Shown here: one piece after another, positions 55,733 through 64,000 of the stretch
Layout: every line of letters starts with the position of its first letter
How positions within the stretch are numbered: the stretch's first letter is position 1
Origin: Gymnothorax reevesii
Taxonomy: Eukaryota > Chordata > Actinopteri > Anguilliformes > Muraenidae
Length of the DNA: 64,000 nt
Reading direction: 5' to 3'
Assembly: GCA_029721435.1 (NCBI GenBank)
Contig: CM056580.1
Span: forward strand, 78,393,367 to 78,457,366
The notes under the pieces: model-generated
Told to the model about the DNA's origin: nothing
What the model saw: only the letters and a program-made list of their open reading frames with translations
Databases searched by the model: none
Program-made: the position numbers and the translations under genes

Positions 55733-58700
55733 GTCGGTGCTTTTTCAGTACACCGTCATTTAAATAAAAAAATGGCTCTGTTTCCAGTTGACATTCTTAT
55801 AGTGGCGTTCAGTGGACACGATTGATGGCAAATGGGATAGTGCACGGCGGCTCTTAATAACATTTTTAATGTTTTGAATGGATTTTACTCTTCTGGCCTG
55901 GTAAGAGTTAGTAAGAAGGCCCAGAAGAAGCAGAAAGCTGCTTTCACACCGGACGCGAAACGAATTTTTCGCTGGGCAGATTACATTCAAAGTCAATGCA
56001 AAGACGCGAATACACGCGTGTATTCGCGTCTTTGCATTGACTTTGAATGTAATCTGCCCAGCGAAAAATTCGTTTCGCGTCCGGTGTGAAAGCGGCTGAA
56101 CACCTTGCATTCCGCTGCTGCGTGTTCTATGCTCTTGAGCCCAGCGCCTGAATGCATGTTCACAAGTTGATGCAATTTCAGGTCTCCATATTGTTTTTGC
56201 CTCCTAAAAATGTCTTTAGAAGGGGTCGATGCAGCGCGATACGAGCCGTTGAACTCATCGTGGCAAATGTTTAATAGATTACGCGTTTGCCTTTATGCAA
56301 ACGACGGGGTGCCATTTACCAGCAAGAAGACGATGGCCAGGGGTAGGGCTAATCTGCTGAAAACATTCTGCTGAAATCTACAACCATCTATACTTTCCTT
56401 GATAATTTCTTTATTTCTTAATATATTGTGATGAAAATTTCACCAGTTATTCTTGAGAGGTACATCATTCAGTATATAGTTGAGTTGATTGGGGGGGATA
56501 GAAGAAGAATTGGTGAGCGAATTTTCAGCAGAATGTTTTCAGCAGATTAGCCCTACCCGATGGGGGGGCTAAAACGAGCCAGCAAACTGATAGCTTTGCT
56601 AACCAGCTGGATCCATTAACACTCCTCACTTGGCTAGCTGGCTGACCAGATGATGAATGTTGGAAAGATGCATCCCAGTATCAATGTTCAGTAAACGGCC
56701 TGGTTATTGGCGCTTTCTTGCTCACGTTAATTCGCGAAGAGCAGTTGATGGTCAGGCCGCGCATTCTGTCACATATCGACCCAAGTGGATTTTCTCTAGC
56801 TGTAGCGTTGGCTCGCTGGCTGTAACTAAGACTAACATTAGTCTAAACAAGCTATAACGGCTGGCTAGCATTTGCGATCCTTCGGTAACGTTAGACAACA
56901 ACCATGAGCGTTTTAAGGACAGAGTGTGGGCTAGCTTGCTACCGCACGGTCGCCCTGATGTTTTATTTTGAAATGACATTGGTGAGCTATAGTTTGCTAG
57001 CTCGGGTGATTGTTAAATAACTTGAAGGGTATGAGCGGCGCTTCGAGTTCGTGTGATGTTTTTGAAGCGTTTTTCCGAACAGCTGACATAAGCCAGCATT
57101 TTAAACGAATTGGCGATTGCACACTGGGTGTACTACTGCGGGTTGGCCTCACTGCTTTTGCCGGTTTAAATGAACCATCGTGGCATGTTGGTTATCATGA
57201 CGTGTTTTGTCCTGGGGATTCAAAGTCAATGCAAATACCCGAATACACACGTCTTTGCATTGCCTTTGAATGTAATCTGTCGTGCGTAAAATTCGTTCCG
57301 CGTCCGGTGTGAAAGCGACTTAACTCATGGTCGAGCCAATCTGTAATGTCTTTTAATAAAATGTGCGCACTTTGTCGGCTGCCATCAGGCCGACTGAAGC
57401 AGTGAGTAGGGCATATGCCAGTTAGCATGCTGATCTAACGTTAATGCTTCAACCTTGACGCTGTCGTTAACGTCACCAGGTAGCCACTTCACTTGCGGAT
57501 ATAACGTTATTCATGTCGTTGAAATATTCACTCGATCAGCACTGGCGGAACACATCCATTATGGTTGCGAACGGCGAGTACAGTTCTCTTTATCGTTACT
57601 TGCTGTCAATGCCGTTTTCAGTTTTAAAACCTATGTGCGAATTTCGTTTTTCAATCTCCAGAACGAGCTAACATTCAGTACCATGGCGCTTTTTACGGCT
57701 TCATGAGGTTCTGTATGGACAGCCTCTGTTCTTGGGTTGGAAAGGTACTGGAACCGCGGTGCTTTACTTAATTGAAACCAGCAGGTAAATCCCAGGTCCT
57801 GGAGATGGTTAAAAAAAAAAAAAATCGGTTTGGTGGAATTCGCAACTCGCAATCCATTGCTCTTGGATCAGAAACGCTATATTTTATAACTTTGCCATTC
57901 AAACTGCCTGCGATGCATTCCTGGATCTAAAATTAAGTTAAATGATTGAACTCAAAAAGACAACGGGAATTGTCAGATTTAATATAGAAGCACGCAGGAT
58001 GTTGGCTTCTTCTGTCATTTGTGTGGGGATTCCTGCGGTGGGCGAGCATTCAGCCTCGGCTGACGAGCACTGGTTGACACTGAATGTGACGCCGAATGAT
58101 TGTGCCCACGCAGGAATCCGTGTGCGCGGCGGGCATTCCTCACCCAACGCGACCCCTTGTGAAAATTCAGACGTGTTACAGAAACTGACAAACCACAGCA
58201 AGGAGCGATAGGGAAAACCAAAGCTAGATTCTGAGAAGAGAAATTTCTCATGCCCAGAGTTAAAAAAAAAAAAAAAATGGATTTTTTATGTTTCAGTTCC
58301 ATAATAGCTGTGTTAGTTTGTCTGAATTTGGCGAAGCAGTTATTTTTGTTGGCATTAACCAGAACCCATTTGAAATTAATTTAGCATCTTGAACTTTTGA
58401 ACCTTTTGTTGATCGTACTAATTTTAGGAATAGTGTTTTGTGATGCATTTAGTTTTACCCGCACATCTAATGCTTCTGTGCTTCTTCGCTGAGGAAATTC
58501 CTCACTCATTTTATGAAATCAAAGCTGGCGTTAAAAGGCTCCTTAAAATGGCCGTGCATACCTCACCCAGGTATCGGATGGCGCCGTCGAATACAGCTTT
58601 GTTTTGAGAGTGAATGTGCCTTTTCAACAGTGCTTAGTCCAAAACAACAGTCCTCACCAAATTTGGGTTCTGTGCAAGAAACTAGACTTGGGTGAGCCAA

Positions 58701-60915
58701 GAGGGCCACACTCATGTATGTTTGTTTTGGGTCAGCATCCTTATTGGCTGCTTTCATTAGCCAGTCACTGACCAGTTTTTAACCAACTTTCCTGATAAGA
58801 ATGTGATTGCCATAGGGCTGACCTGTGCTTTTCAGTAAAAATTGTGATCTCTTTCAGTTATTATGGTTTAACCTGTTGCGAAATTGATAGTGCTGCATAT
58901 GGGTCCGCTGATGAGGAGACCGTGGCCCATTTAACTCTGAAGGGATAATATTCAGCTGAATGACTTGTCTGAGCAAAACCCTCAGTAATCTGGAGCATGA
59001 ATGAAGTGAAAAGAGGTGATCTTGGGTTTTACTTGGTGCAGTCATCCTGCTGAATTGGCGGTCATCCCTTGTGCAAGACCCCTTTAGCGATTAGTAGAAA
59101 AGAAAAACCCTTGCCCACACAGACCCTCCAGGGGTGCGGTTGCCCATTCCTGGTTTAAATGTTTTAGTGTTCATTGTGCAGGTGTGACATGAGGCAAAGC
59201 GAACAGGTGCATCTTCAGAATGCTCTTGTGCAGGTCAGCTGGAGCTGCAGTCTGTTACAAATTAACCAGCACATGGAGACAGTTGCTCTTGTGACCTGGT
59301 TTCAGTGAGCAGTCTGTGGATGGATTTGGCCACTGCTTGAGCATCTCACAGCTGAGTGTGATTTGGGGTGGCTGGTGTTGAAACTGTGTATTGTTACTGG
59401 TGAATCAGTCCATTCCCTCTGTGATGTAGCGTTGCTATGCGAGTCACGAACTCTCTGATGCCGGTGGAATGTGAACGCATGGATTTGAGTCTCCGAAATG
59501 TGGCTCCTCGTGGTTCCTCATTCCAGAGTTTCCTGTTCGGGTTTTTGGCTGAGTCAGCACCAAGACCGAAAGCAAAAGCGAGCGGAGCGTCGCGCCAGTG
59601 GGTGAAAGGGCACAGGAGACGGGCGGTTCGACAGGAAGTCTTAAACGGGCGCTTCATTGGCTGGGATAGCCCTGGGAGCAGAGGAGCCAGCACCTTGCTT
59701 TGAGCTGTCAGTGAAACTGTCACATGACGCCTCCGTGAAGGAATGCAGTTTGGGTGGTGGGGGCAGTTTCTGTGGGAGTTGGTGGGTGCCTGCTGTACGC
59801 GGGAGTTTTTTGGTTTGATTGGTACCGGTTACGTGTCAGTTTAGGCTGTTGTTCCTGCCAGTAAGTCACATGACGGGCCGTTTGATTTTTGTGTCATTCG
59901 TGCTGTAAACTCAGTCTTGTTCTGCAGAGTAGAGCTGAGATAATCATCAGCTGAACCTGCTTAAACTCTTTTCTGAATTTTGGACACATTGTGTTAAGGT
60001 ATTTTCCATTGCCGACATCTTATTATTTGCTTTGCTCACACACTTACTACATCTGCGCACTCGAGCTGAGTTTTGTGTTCAGAGGAACTCTGACGTTTAT
60101 AGTGCTTGACCGTTACACATGCACATACTGTTGTGGGATCGTGGGAGGGAAGAGAACGACGCAGAACCTCTGTCACGGAGGCGAACGAACACCAACATGG
60201 AGAAAATGTTCTAAAGGGGGAATTTCTCCAGTTTTCTTCAGTATTGAAGTTTTCCCCAACACAAGTTCTTTAGCTGCAGAGCAGCGCACTTCGGTTGGCG
60301 CTTCAGTCGTAGATGATTAATGCGGCGCTGGTCGCCATCATTGAAAAGTCGCTCAATTTCGTTTATGGTCTCATCCAGTTGGCTTTTTATTTAACTTTTC
60401 TAATAAGCGGTAGCATTCCGCACAGCACACACTGTTCACTTAAGGAGTTTACAGCAGTATTTACGGAAAGAACATCACTTTTAATTGAAGGAACATTGAG
60501 TTGGCTTTTCTGTACTTCTCTTTCTAAGATCCCATTCTTATTTTACATAAAAGCAATTGTCATTATCATAAATTTGGGGGGGGGTTTCTGTACCCACAAT
60601 TTTTGCTATTAATATTTGACAGGGGAAACAGGGATGGACTTTCATATAATGAGCATTCTGAATAGCTTATTTCGCCTAAGTCAAGGAACGCAAAACCCGG
60701 CTTGAGTGTGTAGATGTTGGTTTGTGGACAGAGCGGACTACGTAAGACGTCTGCAGTGGAGGCTAGTGTCTTGGGTGGTTGAATATGATTTTTGCTAAGG
60801 GAGGTGCTGATGAGGGTTCTTTACAATATGTCATTGAGTGTTCAGTGATTCTCATAAAGTGTGTGTGCTTGTTTTCAGAGGCCGCAACAGTATCAAAGGT
60901 CCCTCTTCTCCTGCA
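55617..60915 (+). CDS. atxn2: atxn2 (ataxin-2), first two coding exons, 3'-partial
   Basis: Ataxin-2 is a cytoplasmic RNA-binding LSm/PAM2 protein of stress granules and translational control. Exon 1 (55617-55732) encodes MSMKQAGGNRKPGGGSGG and a Gly/Ala-rich run. Exon 2 (60879-60915) is 37 bp, the same length I recall for human ATXN2 exon 2, and encodes RGRNSIKGPSSPA, matching the human GRGRNSNKG segment. The junction splits an Arg codon and both splice sites are canonical. The LSm exons must lie beyond the window. There is no CAG/polyQ tract: exon 1 holds isolated Gln codons only. The paralogue atxn2l is less likely because its equivalent segment reads differently (GRGQSTGKG-like). Confidence 0.87.
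55936..56097. mobile_element. near-perfect 162-bp palindrome (MITE) in atxn2 intron 1
   Basis: Two 81-bp arms meet with no spacer at 56016/56017 and differ at one base (the 4th from each end). The arm starts agctgctttcacaccggacg. Diverged relatives are at 1343-1495 and 57216-57320. Confidence 0.93.
56341..56558. mobile_element. foldback MITE, 218 bp
   Basis: Left arm gggtagggctaatctgctga then aaacattctgctgaaat is mirrored by the right arm ending aatctgctga-complement and gccctaccc. The interior is AT-rich. Confidence 0.8.
57216..57320. mobile_element. degenerate copy of the palindromic MITE
   Basis: It retains attcaaagtcaatgcaaa, gtctttgcattg, tttgaatgtaatctg and cgcgtccggtgtgaaagcg, with the left arm mostly lost. 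Confidence 0.7.
57321..60878. other. rest of atxn2 intron 1
   Basis: Unique-looking intron sequence with A runs near 57810 and 58261. I see no gene, tRNA or named element. Confidence 0.45.
60879..60915 (+). CDS. atxn2: atxn2 exon 2 (37-bp microexon)
   Basis: The exon encodes GRNSIKGPSSPA after the split Arg. The acceptor is ttgttttcag and the donor gca|gtaagt is strong. Its 37-bp length and position match the ataxin-2 family. Confidence 0.86.
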
Positions 60916-61998
60916 GTAAGTGAATTTCAGTTTCATTTTTGCTGTTCCTGATGAATTTTCTATTGCTCTGATTGTCAACATTTAGCCCTAGTTTTTGGCT
61001 AAGTGACGCAGGTAAGTTTATATCACAAATGGCCAACACAATTCTTTGACTTAACATAATTATGCAAAATAAAGTAGGTAATAAAATTATTGTGATGGGA
61101 TTAGATGGGACATGGGGAAAGGGATGTGTTTTCCAGTTGATTGTACAACCTCAGATCACTAAAGGTTGGGGTGGTGTGTTAAATTAGAAAATCTGAAAGC
61201 AAGGAGTGGTAAATTCTGTCTGACCTGTATTGCATTTAAAACAATACAGCAACACCATATGTGATGTTTCACCTCATGAATTTTATAGATTTTTCAAAAT
61301 GACACTTTACAATTTGGATACTCAACATATTTCAAATAACTTGGGACAGTAATGCATTTACCACTTAAATGTTGCCAATCCTTTTCACAACTTTTAAAGA
61401 AAGAAGAATCATATGTCTATCTCCGTGGGAATAAAAAAACATAAAATTTCATCAATTCCTCTTAGTTTAGCGGACATGGGACTTCAAAAATTGGGCCTCA
61501 GAATCTTCCAAAACGACTAAAGTCCTTCAGGATAAACTTGCTGTAAAAAAAAGAGAGAGAATGGGTATTCTCATTGACGACTGTAGGTACTTTATTTAGT
61601 GCTTAGTAACAGCAAAAATGGGTCTAACTCAGTTTCCACAAAAAAAATGAGTTACTAGGTTTTACCAGATTAGGGGAGACTCCCCTCTTCCAGAGTGCAA
61701 ATTTCCATTTTTTGCTTGCTATGTTTAGGAGTGATGAATCCACTATTAAGCTGTGTAGGAACTTGAATTTGCTGAGGTGGATTAATTTGTACCCAAACTT
61801 TCAAATTTAGGATCATATTCAAGAAGTAATGCTGAATATTTTTTCTTATATTGAAAATGGATTTTGACTTAAATTGCCCGTAAATGAAACTCAGAGGCTC
61901 CGCTTGGGGTAAAAAATAACAAAGCTACATGTTTGTCTATCTATTTTCCCCATGTCCTCTTTCCTCAGTTGTGCAATTTCATGGATAATGTTGACGGA
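60916..61998. other. atxn2 intron 2, first kilobase
   Basis: AT-rich intron. No exon for the LSm domain is found here or further on, so exon 3 lies beyond the window. Confidence 0.55.
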
Positions 61999-62000
61999 TA

Positions 62001-62545
62001 CAGTTGGCTACAAAATACTGGCACCCTTGACTAGCAATGCACAAGCAGTTTTTATTTTATTTAATTTTTTAAATATATTAGAGAAACTTGAAATAACAAG
62101 GCATGGGAAATAATGTATGATATTAATGTGCCAATGGAACCAACCCAAATAATTTCCTGTTTAAATTAAAAATCCATTTCCTCCAAATCAAAGTTTCACC
62201 ATTGATGGCACCCTTAAAGATTGTTGTGAATAACTTTTACCAAAATTAAACCATGCACTAAACTCCACTTAAGTTTCGTCTAAGGTTATAAGAATGAGGC
62301 AACTTGCATGTAATATCACTTTGTCATCTAACATCATGAAGAAAACAAAACTCTGTTCAAAAGAGGTAGCTGGACATAAACCTTCATAAATCTGGTTATG
62401 GCTACAAAAAGATTTGCAAACGATTGAATGTGCCACTGAACGCTGTCGAGGCAGTTATAAATAAAATACCAAAGAGATGTAGCTGTTGAAAACCTCAAGT
62501 ATTTGAATTTTGGCCCTAGGATACTGAGGAGGACTTGTTTTAAAT
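62001..62545 (+). mobile_element. Tc1 element fragment (T4 family), 5' part
   Basis: After TA (61999-62000) it starts CAGTTGGCTACAAAATACTG then gcaccc. The part 62320-62540 aligns with 28920-29160 (transposase N-terminal region, many stops). The 3' half is missing. Confidence 0.65.
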
Positions 62546-62589
62546 CTTGTTTGAAAAATCGTGACTTTTAATTATTTCCCCAAATGGCG

Positions 62590-63380
62590 TTCTGGGGTAT
62601 ATTATGTTTTTGGTGCGGCCGCCGCCGCACTACGTTTTCAGTAATATTTCAATTACTTATGTGCAAAATTTGTAATTTGTATCATAAAGAGGAAGAACTG
62701 ATTTGATTTTGGACAATTTACGTTGTCTAGATGGGCCACCAGGGGCCAAAAACTGATTTCAGTGTTAACTAGATAACTGCAGTAATATTTCAATTAGAAA
62801 TTCCAAGTTTTGCATGTAAGTAAATATCATTAAGAACTGATTCGATTTCAGACAATTTACAATTTACAATTTATAGATTGGCCACCAGGGGCCAAAAACT
62901 GGAAAAATCACTGTTTTATCATATCCCTGGAAATATTTGTTTGATTGACCTCAAATCAAGTGGTAATGAAAGGTCATGACCTGAGAATGTGTCTCAGGAT
63001 GACATTATACCTGTTTGGTTCAAAATTTTGACACAAGGTGGAGCTTTGTCACATAAAATTCACCATTTTTGCTATATCTTTGGAATTATTTCTCCAATTG
63101 ACATGAAACTATGTGCAACTGCAAGGTCATGACCTCACAACGTGTCACATGATGACATCATACCTGTATGGTTCTATATTTTGCCACCAGGCGGCGCTTT
63201 GTGATGGAAAATTTCCATTTTGGCCATATCTTCAGAACCATTTCACCAATTGACCTGAAATTAAGTTCAAATGAAAGTCTATTCAAGGATTGGGGAATTG
63301 GAGGACTGGGGGCGTTCGGGGATATACTCCCAGCCGTCACCTCCGACGGCATAAGCCTAGTTATCCATGCAGTAACGAGT
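62590..63380. repeat. internally repetitive intron segment
   Basis: ggccaccaggggccaaaaac occurs at about 62735 and 62880. The blocks aaggtcatgacct, gatgacat-atacctgt-tggtt and ccatat-tt-gaa recur at about 62970 and 63125. It looks like an old element with 120-170 bp internal repeats. Family unknown. Confidence 0.5.
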
Positions 63381-63448
63381 GCTTGAATAGATTATTGTCT
63401 TATGAAAACTTTGTAAAAACCTGTTTTTATATTACACCTCTTTCTTGG

Positions 63449-63479
<31 letters not shown>

Positions 63480-64000
63480 GTGATATTGGTCAAACATCCA
63501 TTTTTTTTAGGAAGCCATAAGTCTTTTTAAAAAGTACTACGATCATCAGAATTGGAGAATTTGGGGAAAAATTAATCAACTTTGGCAGATTCAAGTTCTG
63601 TTTTGGATTCCTATGCTCTTAAACTTGACAAAAATGCAAAACGCACACTGGTCATTCCGTGTGGTTTCACCAGATGATGGTGACGCCACTAGATAGTCAC
63701 AAAAGTACTTTCTATGCAAAGTTAGAGGCATCCCTGTAGATATGTTGACACCGATTTGCAATGCATACATGTACATGTACTAGCTTGACTCAAAAGCAAG
63801 AAAAGAAGTTGAAAAGTCCTTTCAGAGCTTCTTATCTAACAGACTAACATAACTTAGGAACAGGTTATTTTGCTTGTAAAATGACATTGTACAATTAAAT
63901 TTAACATGTTTAATCCCACTGCACTGATACTGTAAAATTCAAAATTATTGTTGCTATTTTAAAATTAATCAATCATGAAAATTCAAGTTAGTACATGAAA
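63381..64000. other. atxn2 intron 2, last part of the window
   Basis: It contains a T-run at about 63451-63479 and otherwise AT-rich sequence with no recognised feature. Confidence 0.5.

Overview
The window is genomic DNA from a ray-finned (teleost-type) fish. Short coding exons with GT/AG borders are separated by introns full of Tc1/mariner copies, hAT-like foldback MITEs and TTAA-target MITEs, plus a truncated L1-type LINE. This repeat mix is typical of teleosts. I cannot name the species.

Three host genes lie head-to-tail on the + strand. (1) aldh2, mitochondrial aldehyde dehydrogenase: exons matching human exons 4-13 run from 3085 to 14241 (residues 121-517 in human precursor numbering). 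Exons 1-3 lie upstream of the window. (2) mapkapk5 (MK5/PRAK), a p38/ERK3-associated protein kinase: all 14 coding exons are present from 23905 to 47593. They join in frame to a 471-residue protein. (3) atxn2 (ataxin-2): only the first two coding exons are present (55617-55732 and 60879-60915). The N-terminus is Gly/Ala-rich and has no polyglutamine tract. All three genes belong to the human 12q24.12 block (ATXN2-BRAP-ACAD10-ALDH2-MAPKAPK5). Here atxn2 sits on the far side of mapkapk5 and in the same orientation, so the local order is rearranged relative to human.

Layout: 1-14.7 kb is aldh2, with a 2.4-kb TTAA element, a 44-bp minisatellite and several MITEs in its introns. 14.7-22.1 kb is the intergenic interval, dominated by a Russian-doll nest of Tc1 elements (15960-22138). 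22.1-23.9 kb is the presumed mapkapk5 promoter and 5' UTR. 23.9-47.6 kb is mapkapk5, including a 1.55-kb hAT-like foldback in intron 1, a minisatellite of donor-like units in intron 7, and a (TG)45 tract that serves as the 3' splice-site region of exon 13. 47.6-50.0 kb is the likely mapkapk5 3' UTR. 50.0-55.6 kb is intergenic, with two hAT-like foldbacks and one unexplained exon-like open stretch (54190-54324). 55.6 kb to the end is atxn2, with a near-perfect 162-bp palindrome in intron 1.

The three proteins do not form one pathway; their proximity is conserved synteny. I found no convincing new gene system. The most interesting items are repeat insertions and duplications next to splice sites, the orphan exon-like ORF, the nested transposons and the palindrome. 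All family names rest on motif recognition by eye, with no database search.
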